64,000 bases of DNA from Gnetum montanum (lineage: Eukaryota > Streptophyta > Gnetopsida > Gnetales > Gnetaceae). The position numbers were made by a program, and so were the translations under genes. The DNA is taken from the NCBI GenBank assembly GCA_015680685.1, contig MNCI01038362.1, positions 372,642-436,641 on the forward strand, written 5' to 3'. This document shows positions 1 to 11,239 of the stretch, in pieces. Below the pieces are notes generated by a model. It was not told where the DNA came from, ran no database searches, and saw only the letters and a list, made by a program, of their open reading frames with translations. Every line of letters starts with the position of its first letter. Position 1 is the stretch's first letter.

Positions 1-1671
1 ACTACTTTGTTCTACCTTAGACTCTTCTACAATTTTTAAGACTATTTCTATTCTTGAGTCTAAGGAATCCCACATTTGGTCTACCTTAGCCGATACCTCG
101 GTTGTTAACTTTTGGATCGGCAAAGTTTTCCGATTCACCAACTCTTTGATTGGTGACTCATCCTCTTCATCACAAAATTTCACTCCCTTCTTCGGAAGGG
201 AGGGATCACGGTTATACTCTTCCATACTTTCCCTTTTTCGTAGCTCACCTTCTTCGTTTGCTCCTTGCTCCAACAAACTTTCAACTTCATGGGCTCTAAG
301 TTGGGAAAGCTTCCCTTGGGCGTAAGTCCCAAGAGTCCTTCTCATTTCATTCCTTAGCCCATCCACGATGTGGTGAAGTTGATCCCGTTTAGCGTACCCA
401 TGGCCCAGGCAACTATGTAACAATGTGTAGTAGCGGGCCATGGTAGCATCCAAGGGTTCGTGTGTACCTTGCTTCCAGCCTTGGATCTGCTTCCGCAAAT
501 TGGACACTCTAGAGTACGTCTGATACTTCTCGTTGAACAGTTCTAGCATCGTACTCCACCTTCTGATGGTTTCCGGTTCTAAGGACCAATACTAGCTCTC
601 TACTTCCTTGATGAGTGTCCTTGGGAACAACTTAAGTTTTTGCCACTCACTATCTATATTCTGCAAGGCACAGGCATCGTGGAATGCCTGTAAATGATCT
701 TGCGGATCGGCATTGTATCCCCCTTCAAATCGTGGGATATTGTTCATGTCTAATCGTTTGATCTGACTATCCTTTAAATGCCTTGTGAGAATCCTAACTG
801 CCTCTGTGATGTCTAGCATACTTCGGGTTGCGAGTAGGGGCTCGTCATGATCGTCTCTATCATGACGTCTATGATGTCTTCGTGGTGGTTCCCTACTCTC
901 CCTACGTCTTTGCCCTTGTCCTCTCTCTCGACTTTCTTGTCAAGGTCTTTCATTTATTTTACTTTTATCATCACCTTTATATTCATGGTGGTTGCGCCCA
1001 GATGTGGAAGAAGAGGGTGAGTGATGTGAAGAAGGGGAAGAAGAAGGGGAACCATCGCCATGACGATGTGTCCTACCTTCTCTTTGACTGCTACGGCCCC
1101 GATCGTTGTGGTTGTTCCCTCTCTGAACAGTTGGTGTTCATGGGCATCAGAACCAAGGATATGTATTGTTGATCATAGGTTCTGATACTCATCCTCCTTA
1201 CCATTGTTAGGAGGGGGGAACATTGTTTGTTAAAGAACCCGTGATAAGGGGTTCCTCATCTCCTATTTCGCTAAGAACGTGCGGGGCTTTGCCCTTCAGA
1301 CTGGTATGTTGACTCTCCTGCCTTAAGTCCCGAATACGTTGGGCATCTGTGGGATGATAATCACTCATGTCAAATTCTTCCGCAACGTATTCAGCGAAAT
1401 GCTCTTGCATGTCAATCTGTGCCAAGGCACGGAAAAGCATACGAGAGATTGCTCGATCTGGGGGTAACACGATGTTACCTTGCAAGTCTCTTCACCGCAG
1501 TTGTTCATCCTGATGGAGAATAAAAGTAAAGTTAGGAATATACTCATCGGGATGAGTATATGTCATCTTATATTGTTTGGGACTTGGCTAATTTTGGTTA
1601 TGTTTTTTATGTTGCCAACTGTCTCCAGTATGGTCCTTAGGTGGTGAGTTGCTCTTATGAGAAGAAGGCAT
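1..1671 (-). pseudogene. gag of Athila-type Ty3/gypsy element A (3' part outside window)
   Basis: This is the capsid/nucleocapsid region of a retrotransposon, read leftwards from an ATG at 1671 and running off the window edge. Blocks seen on the minus strand include NIVLPPD (about 1465), a DYHPTDAQ stretch (about 1350) and GYNADPQDHLQAFHDA (about 700). All align in order with the plus-strand gag of element F (47283-49210), so the two belong to one family. The frame breaks several times: a stop follows the first 27 codons and another ends the block at 592. It therefore cannot make intact Gag. Start choice: the ATG at 1671 lies about 120 nt past the primer site and matches the F start at 47283. 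Identity as retroelement gag is firm; the Athila label rests on the tRNA-Asp primer site and the related pol in E. Confidence 0.85.
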
Positions 1672-1792
1672 TTTTATTGGTGTGCTAAATTCACCGTTAT
1701 ATAATTTTTTATTGATTAACCCGAAGGTTCGTTCAGGCTCACAACGATGTGAGTGATATCTCTTATGTTCAATTCGGCGCACAAACACTTAG

Positions 1793-1810
1793 TCTCCGGC
1801 AACGGCGCCA
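1793..1810 (-). other. Primer binding site of element A (tRNA-Asp)
   Basis: On the plus strand this reads TCTCCGGCAACGGCGCCA, which matches the 3' end of plant tRNA-Asp including CCA at 17 of 18 positions (from memory of the tRNA). It lies one base inside the LTR end at 1812, the expected place for minus-strand primer annealing. Confidence 0.85.
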
Positions 1811-1811
1811 A

Positions 1812-2825
1812 TGATGAGTGGCGAGGTACCCCTACACTCAACCATACGAAATGAGCGTAGCACACGCGATCCAGTCGAACTCCGCAGACTAAATGCCTAA
1901 ACACCCCATGGAACACTTGGGGTTAATCATTCGTTGTCTTCCCAGACTTACTTGTTTTTTTCATGGTGTATGGTTAAGTAAGTCCAAGGTATATGATTTT
2001 TTTTGTCTTTTAGAGTTTTTCTCCTATGCTAAAGGGTGAAGGGTTGAGAAAGCTAACTAACTCTAACTAAGGACCTAAGTCTAAATTAACTAGCACCAGC
2101 ATCCGTTCCCACTTACCGTACTCACCCTGAACTATGCAACTGTGACTACCAAACTCTAATCGTTACTGGGATCACCACATGTAATGCACGTGCTCGAAGT
2201 GGTCGTACTAAGGCGCCTAACTAGCCTAAGTGTGATAAGCAGCCGATTCCTTGACTAGCCGTACACACCCGTAGGTGCTCGTAGCCAAGTCGTACTTATC
2301 CCACGATCTAGCCTACTCGCGATGAGTAGCTGATTCCTTGATTAGCCATACACATTCGTCAATGCTCGTAATTAAGTCGTACTCATGCCACGTTGTGACA
2401 AGTAGCCGATTCCTTGACTAACCGTACACATCCGTAGATGCTCGTAATCAAGTCGTACTCGTACTGCACTAACAACAGGTAATAAATAACAAATAATAAA
2501 ACTTATCCATGCACTGTAAGGTTTATCCACAAAGCTCGTCTTTATTGCCGTACACAACTTGCGTTCAGGTACAAAGCTGCTCGAATAAAGATCCGTTCAC
2601 TTGGGGGACTCCTACTGCAGGCACATGGAAAATATTCTATCTCTGGGGTGATCAATCTGCCAGAGCTTCGTTACTTCTAGCCTAGGATGTTGAATGAAGG
2701 GAGTGCCGTCTCTTATTTATAGATATGGTGGCGGACCGCGATATCGCGTACGTGATATCGTAGGGGACGACGCGATATCGCGTACCCATGTGAGATCGCG
2801 GCCCATGCGATATCGCGTCTCATCA
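1812..2825 (-). repeat. 5' LTR of element A
   Basis: The LTR is bounded by TGATGA...TCATCA, beside the primer site on one side and foreign sequence on the other. It shares its gene-proximal end (GGTACCTCGCCACTCATCA, read on the minus strand) with the LTRs of B and F. A TATA-like box (CTATAAATAA on the minus strand) lies at 2713-2722. The region near 2100-2470 has repeated blocks around AGCCGATTCCTTGACTAGCC. The 3' LTR is outside the window, so the 5-bp flank (ATTAC, 2826-2830) cannot be tested as a target duplication. Confidence 0.85.
2738..2821. repeat. CGATATCG palindrome array in U3 of LTR A
   Basis: Three CGATATCG cores occur, two of them as the perfect 12-bp palindrome CGCGATATCGCG, plus degenerate GTGATATCGT and GAGATCGCG versions. 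They sit between the LTR tip and the TATA box. LTR B and LTR F carry the same core at the same place in different copy numbers. Confidence 0.8.
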
Positions 2826-3945
2826 ATTACCTTAGATATTTTGCTTATATAATTAAAAGATAAATTAAACAATGAAGAAAATAATAAGGTTTATCAATAA
2901 AAGTAAAGGTGAGATACTTCCTAATCTTGATAAACTTTATGAATTGATGGAAATAATTGTAATTTTGTCATAAGTGGTATATGATTGGATGGTCTTGTTC
3001 AGGATAGAAGGGCTTAATCTTGATTTTTCTTAACTTCTTCTTTAGAAATTAACTCTAGTAACTTGATAATTTGGAATAATCAAACATCATACCAAGTATA
3101 ATCTATGGTCTTAATGAAGAATGTTGTTGACCCATCCTCATTAATCATAGCAAAGTAATTGGTAAACTGTGGTTCTTGATGAGTAATATCCATCAACATC
3201 ATATGTTCCTAAATTCTAGAATCTAATTTATCTATTGAAGATCTGAAGTAAGTAAAATATGCATTGGCTAATGGAATTATATTTTGAATTAATAGAAACA
3301 TCTTCTTCAAATTAAGCTCATCTTCTAAGGACTCTTTTACACATCCATATTTCTAAGGACTTCCAACTTTTGCATTAAAGTCTCCACAAAGGACAATTGG
3401 CACTGGATTGATATATATTAGGAATAACTCATTCTTCAAGCTTTTCTCTATTTGCTTAATCAAGTATGCTCCTTGGCACAATCTAATATCTAAACATGTT
3501 GATTTGACAATTAAATGTGTGTTAACTACACATACATATCTTTCTAATAACTCGATTTTTAAAATCAATACCAAAGCTATGTAAATTCTCTAGAATCTTT
3601 ATTGTTCTTTCTTTCCCATCACTTGAAGTTCTAGAATTTCAAAAATCATATCTTCTAAGCTTCATTCAAATCTTTGTATTAATTCAAACTTGGCTTGTTT
3701 ATAAAAGATCACACAACCATCCATGTTGTGATTTCTACAATAGGCTAATTTGTATGGCTCAAAAGAAGAACTTTCATAAGGACCTTTTTACTTACAAATA
3801 TCTTTATATCCCATCTTTTCCAAGTTTGGTTGGAATTGGTATAGAAATTCCCATGGCAAGATTTCTTGTAAACATAAAACATTAGCATCCAAATCTTGTA
3901 ACTATGCTAAGATGCATGGGTATTGATACTCATGCTAGTCCAAGG
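2826..3945 (-). pseudogene. CCR4-type deadenylase (exonuclease-endonuclease-phosphatase) fragment, copy 1
   Basis: Read on the minus strand, the conceptual product shows blocks of the CCR4/nocturnin exonuclease family in order: DANVLCLQE (about 3890), LEKMGYK (about 3815), DGCVIFYKQAKFELI (about 3700), VCVVNTHL (about 3530) and PIVLCGDFN (about 3390). Active members of this family shorten mRNA poly(A) tails or remove a phosphate from NADPH. LQE, NTH and GDFN are parts of the metal-dependent nuclease core. Frames are broken by stops (about 3900 and 3790) and shifts, the N-terminal leucine-rich part is missing, and no catalytic histidine end is seen, so this is a pseudogene fragment. The left 200 nt beyond about 3040 is AT-rich and not recognisably coding. 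A second copy lies at 15348-16008 with the same left flank. A LINE endonuclease is the alternative; the spacing of NTHL to GDFN and the DGC block favour CCR4. Confidence 0.65.
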
Positions 3946-3950
3946 CTCAT

Positions 3951-4805
3951 TGATGAGCGGTGAGGTACCCCTACACTCAACCATATGAATATGAGTGTTC
4001 ATGCACGATCCAGTTGAACTTCACAGATGGACTAGTTGTGATATCTAGATAATTACATGTTGATTGCAGTTTGTTGTCTTCCCACCTCGACTAGTATTTG
4101 CTTTGTCACGTATGGTTTAGTCCAGAGTGAGGTGTATGATGTGGTTCTAAATAGTGCTACTCCTAAAGACAATGGAAATAACTTTGTTAAGCTAATAGGG
4201 AATGGGAGAGAGAATCTAAGCTAGCTTAAGTGTAATGAGCATCCGTCCTTAATCATCCGTACACATTTTGGACCTCATGTACTACTATTGGGATTACCAA
4301 GCACATGTCCTAAGTACGCTACTGGAATACTAAGTAGTCACACTTAAATGCTCATGATTAAGTCGTACTCATTCCGCGTTAACAGCATGAAATGTAAATG
4401 GCAAGAAAGTAAATATTAACTAAAGAAAACAGTAAATAACAATTAAAATAATGAAGAGTTAAGTGGATGCTGCAATGATGAAGTAATCTCGATCTTTATT
4501 GCCGATCATGTGCACGTCCAAGTATGTTACACTTGAATAAAGGTTTCGTACAATTACAATCATCACACTGTGGGCATGCACTAGGAAAGGGAAAGAATTG
4601 AACTAAAAATGACTCTACTTCTACCTATTGACTGACTTCTAACTACCTCCTTTCCCATGCATCCAAATGTGTATTTATAGGCCCACACAAGAATCACTAT
4701 ATCGTGTATCTGATATCGTTATTTAGGTCACGATATCGCGTACTCGATATCGTGGATCCAATATCACGAGTCCAATATCGGAGCTTGACAAATCATGGTT
4801 CATCA
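3951..4805 (-). repeat. 3' LTR of Athila-type element B
   Basis: On the plus strand it runs from TGATGAGCGGTGAGGTACCC to GGTTCATCA, with the same tips and the same gene-distal block as LTR A and F. Just outside the right tip (4806-4820) the minus strand reads as a weak purine tract (GTGTGGGTA), as expected for the polypurine primer. The U3 end (4700-4790) carries two CGATATCG palindromes and decayed relatives. Confidence 0.85.
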
Positions 4806-5961
4806 TACCCACACGACTAAATGAAAACTCGTCCTCGAGTTGAACAAAATGAGAACAAGCCCAATTGATTACACAATGGATAGGCATGGGGTTATTGACT
4901 GACAGGAATTTATTCATGTCGCAATGGAGAATTGAATACAACAAAATTGGGACACGAACACAACATTACAAAATTACAAAAATTACAAAATTTATTGATA
5001 CTTATGTGGTTCCTGGTGACGGTGGTTCCTCCATGGGTCTCTTCCCCTTATCTTATGCTCCAGGTTTTGGGATTTGATGGCTTTGAAGGAGTGCTTGGAG
5101 CTTTTCCTCTTCGGTTCGGGGGTCTTGTGCCGTCCATGCTCATAATCCAACGTTTGATGGAGTTGGCACTTCTCATGGACACAGCAGTTGCGAGAACATT
5201 TGATTTGCCTTGACATACCAGGTCGTAAACAACTGTCATTCCTCCTCGTAGGCTCTGATTTTATCCTTGTATTCTTGGTGATCTATAAGCCGTCGAGCCA
5301 AGTCTGCCGCAACATCTTTTTGTCCCTGGTAGCTAATCTTGACCACCTCTAACTCAGAGTTTGCGACTTCTAATTTGTGCAACGTCTTCTTGTACTCAGC
5401 AAATTCTGTTTCATACTTTGCATTGGTGGTTGTTACCTGCTTCTCCAGCTCTGTTCTCGGGTGTCCTGCTATTAACATGGCTAAATTGGCATACCGCAGG
5501 TTTGCCAATTCTATGTACTTTGTAAGATTTTGTATCTGCAAGTCTCGAGTTTTGAGCTCAGCTTAGTGGATGAATGCATAGGTATCCAGTATGGCCCACC
5601 AATCAGCATGTTGAAAACTGAAGGTGTTACTGTGGGCCTTGGCCATATGGATCTCTTTTTCAATGACTTGCTTATACATCCCCATCTGGTCTCTGAAGTG
5701 TTCTTTCAGCTTTTCATGTCGCTTGGCCTTATTCTGCCACGCGCTTATTTCAATTGTCGTCTTTTGACAGATTGCGCGTACCTCCTCCATTGAGAGGGTT
5801 CAATTCTTTCTGGCCAAGTGACTTGTGTCCTGGTTGACCTTGACTAACTGTTCTCGTAACTGCTAAAAATTCTCTTTGAGAACATTTTTTTGTTTTCCAC
5901 AGTGGTTAACTAGAGATTGTCTGCAACAAGCTATTTATTCTCTTTTTGCAAGGCCTTAAGT

Positions 5962-6257
5962 GCTTTGGCATGCGCATATGTCTGCGCTTGTGCCTTGGAA
6001 GCATCCCAATCGACCTTCTCTTTCTCCTCCGCCACTTTTTTATTGTCTACCAAAAATTTATTAAGTTGCTCCATCCTGAAAGACTCTAGCTAGTCTGTGA
6101 GGATGAATTGCTTTGGCATGCGCATATGTCTGTGCTTGTGCCTTGAAAGCATCCCAATCGACCTTCTCTTTCTCCTCCGCCACTCTTTTATTGTCTACCA
6201 ATAATTTATTAAATTGCTCTATCCTGAAAGACTCTAGCTAGTCTATGGGGATGAATT
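5962..6257. repeat. Direct tandem duplication, unit 148 bp
   Basis: Two near-identical units start with GCTTTGGCATGCGCATATGT at 5962 and 6110 and differ at only a few bases. The duplication lies in the coiled-coil ORF and is not a multiple of three, so it also shifts the frame. Confidence 0.9.
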
Positions 6258-6280
6258 GAGATGGATCTTGCTGTGCAGCG

Positions 6281-6400
6281 TGTAGGGTGACGAGCCTCTC
6301 TTGGAGTCTTTCCAACTCCACCTCTACATGCTCGGCCCCGTGTAGGGTGACGAGCCTCTCTTGGAGTCTTTCCAACTCCACCTCTACATGCTCGGCCCTG
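6281..6400. repeat. Direct tandem duplication, unit 60 bp
   Basis: Two units (6281-6340 and 6341-6400) are practically identical. On the minus strand each encodes a 20-residue piece containing EHVEVELERLQERLVTLH, so the duplication extends the coiled coil in frame. Confidence 0.95.
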
Positions 6401-6483
6401 ATCTTTGCCATGACTAGCTTCCTTTTGGTGGAGATGAAGTCTAATTGAGTTACTGTCAAACAAGGGTAATGATTTTCAACCTT

Positions 6484-6900
6484 GGCGGTGTCTGCAAAGC
6501 ACCCAGGGGGCTTTGCACCCAAAGGGGCAGCAAAGGGCAATGATTTTGTCTGCAAAGCATCCGGGGGGCGATTATCGACGTGGGTTGTGTCCGTGGAGCG
6601 CCAGAGGGAGCAGCAATTCCCGGTGCTTGCACTGTCCCGGAGAGTGCTGAAGGGGCCAACAATTCCCAGTGCTGGCGATGTACGCGAAGCGCTGGCGGAG
6701 GCAGCAATTTTCAGCGCTAGCAGTGTCCACGAGGCGCCAAACGGGGCAGCAATTTCCGACACGGGCGATTTCTGCGAAGCACTGGAGGGGGCAACGATTC
6801 CCGAAGCCGGCGGTGTCTGCGATGCGCAGAATAAGGCATCCATTTTCGGTGCCGATGGTGTCGGGGGTGCACCGAAAGGGGCAGTGGTTTCACGGGCAAC
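6484..6900. repeat. GC-rich coding minisatellite, about 51-bp units
   Basis: Imperfect repeats built around GGCGRTGTCYGCGAAGC and GGGGCARCRATTCC recur about every 51 bp. On the minus strand they encode a repeating motif of the type APFGAxxTPxAxKI. The base composition is far more GC-rich than the flanks. Confidence 0.75.
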
Positions 6901-7130
6901 GTGAGGGACTAAAGTTACAACGGATTTTTCAACGTCGACGACGGCAACGACGGCGCAGGTGGCGATGATGAAATAAGCCTGCATGGTAGGCGACGAGGGT
7001 TTTGGTGACATGGGTGAGAGTGCGGCGCAGCGGAGGATCAGGCGCGGCTGCGGCAGGATGGCGCAGACGTAGGCGGCAGGCGCAGGGGTGGCATAGGCAT
7101 GTAGTGGCTTGGCCGGCCACGACACTGCGT

Positions 7131-7811
7131 GGCTGGGCCTTGCGAGCCTGCCATGTAGTGGCGCTGTAGGCCCTGTGCTGCCACCGGGGCAGACGGCCGT
7201 CCCGGCACTATGGAATGGGACGGCTGCCGGCCCTAACCGTTAGGGTTAGGAAGGGTTAGGGCCACCACCCTAACAATTTTTTTTTAAATAAAAAATTAAT
7301 AATTAAAGTTTTTGAAATTGGGGGCTAGGTTCAAACCCATGACCTCCTCCCGCTCCTTTTTATTTTTTTTCAAACTTTGTATTATTATTTTATTTTACTT
7401 TGCTTTCGTGGTCGACGTGGTGGTTCGACCAAAGATAGGGTGTGGGTTTGGTTTAGGTAGACGGTGATTCTGAGTTTGATTCTTGACTTTAAATTTTTTA
7501 TTTTTTTATAATAATTTAATATTAATTTAATGCACATATAATAAGAAACTTAAAACAGCGATATCTTTTATCCTAGAAATCCGATGGAGACGAAATTTGT
7601 ATTTTTGGAATCATTTTGACGGAGTATATGCATTGGACATAGTTTTAGGATTAAAAAACAAAATTTAAATAACCTATTTGTTGAAATGATATCCATGAAA
7701 AAATTTTGTTGGTTGGTGGAATCTATGTCTTTTGTAGATGCCTTTTCAATTGTTCATGAAATCAATGTAATTGTATTTTTTGGCTTACATAGATGCCCTG
7801 GGTTGTGGTTT
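7131..7811. other. Non-coding spacer
   Basis: No gene is visible. The left part is GC-rich and contains short TTAGGG-like words (7225-7262). The rest is AT-rich. A GGTTCAAACCC word at about 7329 resembles a polymerase III B box, but no A box was found. Confidence 0.5.
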
Positions 7812-7824
7812 GCTCTAAATACCA
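7812..7824 (-). other. Primer binding site of copia element C1 (initiator tRNA-Met type)
   Basis: The minus strand reads TGGTATTTAGAGC, one base away from the common copia primer site TGGTATCAGAGC plus an indel-like change. It lies two bases from the LTR tip at 7827. The body of the element should lie to the left but is not recognisable. Confidence 0.6.
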
Positions 7825-7826
7825 AT

Positions 7827-8397
7827 TGTGACAACCTATTTTGATGTCATGGCAAATGTCAAATATATGTTATATTAGACATTATGTGTAAGAAGACAAT
7901 ATAACAAATGTCAAATATATGTAACACTCAACATTATGTATAATGAAAATAACAAAGAAAATGCAAAAGGAAAAAGAAAAGAATGCTTTATTGATATGGA
8001 ATAAAGTATTTAGATCATGCTTTTGAGAGTGTTCCTTGGGTTTTCTTCCTTCGGTATCTATCCCTTAAAAGCAATTCAACACTATCACCACAATGAGGCT
8101 TACAACCCGACTAGAATGGATGGCTAGTCCACTTTCTCTTCCACATCACCTAGCTCTCATGAATTGCCTTTATTGGCTTTGCCACTATGCTGGCACAACC
8201 TCTAAGCCCGAGTATAAATGCCTTAGATCAAATCTCCAAAGGTCACCTTGAGAGACATGTTTGTTATTACAATGTGCCCTTTTGGGTTTCAATTACAACA
8301 TGTCCTTTCAAGTCTTGTTACAATAACAATAACACTTGTTATGAAGAGGCATCATCTTTATTATGTAGCAACATCATTCAAGAATGTGGACATTACA
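7827..8397 (-). repeat. LTR of copia-type element C, copy C1
   Basis: The plus strand runs from TGTGACAACC to CATTACA. Two stretches are also found at 14393-15346: the left 310 bp in the same orientation, and the right part in reverse because that piece appears to be misplaced. The primer site at 7812-7824 shows this is a 5' LTR of a minus-strand element. The right tip is set from the point where similarity to C2 stops and is less sure than the left. Confidence 0.65.
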
Positions 8398-9440
8398 ACA
8401 TAAATAATAATAAGATTGCAAAATCGATAAAGCCTACTCAAAATGCACTTTAATTGTGTTGGATCTCTTGGAGCCCAAATATCTTCAATCATCATAAGCT
8501 ATTGTCAAGCAAGCTTCTTACTTAGCATAATAGCAATTGCTAACTCAAACTTGATTAATAATTTAGAATAGTAATAAATCATTAATAGCTTGATCACCTT
8601 AAATGAACTATGCCACTTATTATGCAAGTTGTTACACCTAGAGTTAAAGACCAACGCTAACGTGAATCTAAGCTTCAATGATAGTCCACCCTATTAAATC
8701 ATGGCTCCATGCCAAGCATGAGAATGTTGATGATGAACACTAACATGATGATTATTGAAAATGGATAAAGGGTATTGATGTAAAAATAATAAAATTATCC
8801 AATTTCATGCATTATTTCACCTATTTTAATTCCATAAATTCAATATATTTCAACGAAACTTACTAGGCTATTTAGCATATTTTATTGTAATTATATAAAT
8901 TCAATATATATTCAATGCGGTTTATTAGATCATTTAGCATATTTCAAGGTTACATGACTTGTTAAGAAGAGTAAAGTCCCGATACAAAGAGCCATGGGTT
9001 TGCTTTCACCAATACATTGAACGTGAAACCAACAATCTTCAACGTGCGGCCCTCACCGACGAGCCCAGTGGATTTTAAAAACACTGCTACTCTAACAGAT
9101 CTAAAACCAGTTTTTTTTTTTAATAAAAAATATATGGTGACGGAATTCAATTCAACATGGAGAGTGCCAATTAAGCCGTAGCTGTAAAGAAGCATTGGTC
9201 GGCTACTCTCGTCAACGTTCGTTTAAGAATACCAATAGTGCATTCCACCGTGCAAACAAGAATTTATTAGAACTTATAAAAGGTCGACGCGCTTTGATTT
9301 TTTGTATTTTAACGTATAAAGAAATAAGAGTTTGGGTTTGACGTTCCATGGAAGCGGAGTTAATTAAAAAGAAGTTTGAACGTTGCTAAAGACGTGTTTC
9401 CATGGCGTTGCAAATCTTTGTCATGACTTTGTCTCGGTGA
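8398..9440. other. Non-coding spacer
   Basis: AT-rich sequence with no convincing gene, LTR or repeat. The parts around 8810-8950 contain two diverged copies of a phrase like TTCAATATATTTCAACG..TTTATTAG, possibly an old local duplication. Confidence 0.4.
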
Positions 9441-10028
9441 TTTTGGTCCTGCTAACGTGTTAAAAGGTCTGAAAGGGTTGTTTTTCCGCGGTTTTTGTGC
9501 CGTTGATGTGCTTCCAGTTATGACCGAGACGCGTTTTGCTGGTATTGATGTGGAAACATGTGGTTAAGGATGTGAGCGAAAGCTTTCGGGCGACTTTGCT
9601 GCCGTTTATGTGCTTTGAAGGCCTAGACGCAGAGAATTTTGCAGATTTTGCTGTGTTTGATTCGACTTTAAGTCTGAGCAGCATTGTCTTGGTTGTTGTT
9701 TCGCCGATTGTGTTGTCGTTCCTGAGCAGTGGTGTCCCTGTTGTGCATTTGAAGGCAAGGCTCAGTGGAAACGATTTTGCTGGCGATGCATACGAAAGTC
9801 TGAGACGGGAGAAGTTTGTCGATATTCTTTACCTTCGATGCATTCGAAGGCCATACGGGACCACAGATTCTGCTAACGATTCTGCACTTTAGGGCCAAAA
9901 GAACACGCATTCTGTTCTGCGAGCCCTTTTTCTGTTTAATCTTTCACCGCTGACGGCTGCATTTTTTGCCAGCACTGAAGTAGCCATTGCTGCATCAAGT
10001 TTGTTCTTTCAGTTTGGGTGCTGAGAAA
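9441..10028 (+). promoter_or_regulatory. Presumed promoter and 5' leader of the receptor-kinase gene
   Basis: This stretch is richer in G and C than its surroundings and leads directly into the receptor-kinase start codon. No clear TATA box was found. An open frame at 9536-9892 has no recognisable protein family. The assignment rests on position only. Confidence 0.3.
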
Positions 10029-10433
10029 ATGAGATTGTTGGTAGCAATTTTTATTTTATACAGCGTTTTGTGCAGGGTGAGATGTGCGATCGATCCCGGA
10101 GACGGGAAGGTGATACAGGCTCTTGCCAAGGCTATCGGCGCGGAAACGGCCCTGGGTTGGGATCCGTCGGTTGATCCCTGCTCCTGGAAGGGCGTGGCCT
10201 GCGCCGGAACCAGGGTTGTGGGTATCAATTTTCAGAGCAAGTCGTTGTATGGTACACTACCTTCCAACTTCAACCGGCTCTCCGAACTCGCCTCACTCTC
10301 CATCCAGAACAACAACCTCTTCGGGCCCCTGCCCACCTTCGCCGGCATGAGCAGCCTTAAAAGCGTTTTCGTCAACCACAACAATTTTTCTTCCATTCCC
10401 AATAATTTCTTCAAGGGTTTAACGTCTCTGCAG
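10029..10433 (+). CDS. TMK-like leucine-rich-repeat receptor kinase, first exon (ectodomain N-terminus)
   Basis: TMK-type kinases are plasma-membrane receptors with a leucine-rich-repeat ectodomain, linked in Arabidopsis to auxin signalling. This exon encodes 135 residues. A signal peptide (MRLLVAIFILYSVLCRVRCA) is followed by an LRRNT domain with the WDPSVDPCSWKGVACAG cysteine pair. Three or four repeats follow, including LYGTLPSNFNRLSELASLSI, NNLFGPLP and FKGLTSLQ. The ATG at 10029 is chosen because it starts the signal peptide; an in-frame ATG at 9987 would add 14 residues before it. The exon is free of stops and ends exactly in phase 0 at CTGCAG|GTAAAC, a good splice donor. The rest of the ectodomain, the membrane segment and the kinase are not in the window. 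Either a very long intron filled with retroelements follows, or the gene is truncated. Confidence 0.8.
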
Positions 10434-10489
10434 GTAAACAACTCAAGTTCTTTGTTACGGACGCAATTCGGTTTACAATGTTTAAGATC

Positions 10490-10740
10490 GTGTTAACAAT
10501 GTTTACAAGAGCAAATGAATTGTTAGGTATCGCTAAAAAGTGTTGGCCTTGTCATGACCGTGCATCTCCTAGCATAGTGGCCTCTACAAGGGCCCTCATA
10601 AGCATTTTAAAGCATTTTAGAGAATGCACACTCGGTCAACATCAAAACACACTAACAAATCATGCCATCGGCACACAACTTGTAACAGTGTTTATTAATC
10701 TCCATAAAGTGTTTGGCCTTAGGTAGAACCTGTTGTCTTC
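10490..10740 (-). pseudogene. Integrase zinc-finger remnant of element D
   Basis: The reverse complement aligns base by base with E at about 35980-36175, where the integrase H2C2 zinc-binding region (AHQGSCGDHYVGRHMV-like) is encoded. Indels and stops make it unreadable in one frame. The catalytic core is absent because the copy ends here. Confidence 0.55.
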
Positions 10741-10744
10741 TTGT

Positions 10745-11235
10745 GGTCTAACTCTTGTGGCATCTCCTAAGTAAGAAGATAAGTGAAGATGTCATCATAC
10801 CATGTAAGTTCATTGGACACTTGTTCATTTATTACACTAGTAAAGAGGAGTTCAATAGGAAACTAATAAGAAAGTGAGCATCCTTTTTTTTGTTATCCCA
10901 TTTCAATCGAGGCAAATGGTCAACAACTACATTCTTGGTTCTCTTTTGATCTATCATCATGAGATTGAATTCCTATAAGATCACAAGTCACCGTATGACA
11001 CAAGGGCTCATTGTTGGTTTGTTCATTAGGAAGTGGATTGCACTATGGTTTGTGTGCATGTATACCTTGTACCCAAGCACATAGTGCCTGAATTTTTCCA
11101 AGGCATACATCATTGCCACCAATTCTTTTTTCATTATGGTGTAGTTCAATTGTGCACCCACAACACTTTGGCTCACGTAGTGGATGTAGTATGGACATTT
11201 TTAATCATCCAACTACATGAGCATGGCTCCCAAGG
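10745..11235 (-). pseudogene. RNase H domain of element D
   Basis: An open stretch at 10988-11176 encodes LNYTIMKKELVAMMYALEKF followed by RHYVLGYKVYMHTNHSAIHF, the typical Ty3/gypsy RNase H signature (normally LNYxxxEKELLAIVxALxKF ... TDH). The D of TDH is N here. E carries the same block at about 35540-35700. RNase H degrades the RNA strand during reverse transcription. Stops on both sides show it is dead. Confidence 0.75.
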
Positions 11236-11239
11236 CATA

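Larger units (their letters stand above)
4940..7125 (-). pseudogene. 3' coiled-coil ORF (env position) of element B
   Basis: This ORF lies between the missing pol and the 3' LTR of B. Read leftwards, it begins with an alanine/proline/serine-rich part (7125-6410) made of imperfect repeats of about 17 residues. A charged, heptad-like coiled coil follows (about 6400-5240), with blocks EVELERLQERLVTLH, HEKLKEHFRDQ and LANLRYANLAMLIAG. A stop at 5561 and frame changes near 5800, 6110 and 6238 break it. No membrane segment or signal peptide is evident, so an envelope role is not supported. Two further copies of the coiled-coil part occur at 39180-41980 and 42424-44340, both on the sense strand of E-type elements. 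Function is unknown; additional ORFs in this position are known in Athila/Tat retrotransposons. Confidence 0.6.

Noticed and set aside
828-1172. Plus-strand open frame of 114 codons
   Set aside because: It lies opposite the gag of element A, whose blocks match element F; the plus frame is a shadow.
6482-6968. Plus-strand frames over the GC-rich repeat
   Set aside because: All frames stay open because of the repeat composition; only the minus frame continues into the coiled-coil ORF.
7225-7262. TTAGGG-like words suggesting an interstitial telomere repeat
   Set aside because: Only three or four irregular copies, without the plant unit TTTAGGG in series.
7320-7345. GGTTCAAACCC as a polymerase III B box, hinting at a tRNA or SINE
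   Set aside because: No A box at the right distance and no cloverleaf or tail.
9536-9892. Plus-strand open frame upstream of the receptor-kinase exon
   Set aside because: No family resemblance, no splice link to the exon; more likely leader or promoter sequence.
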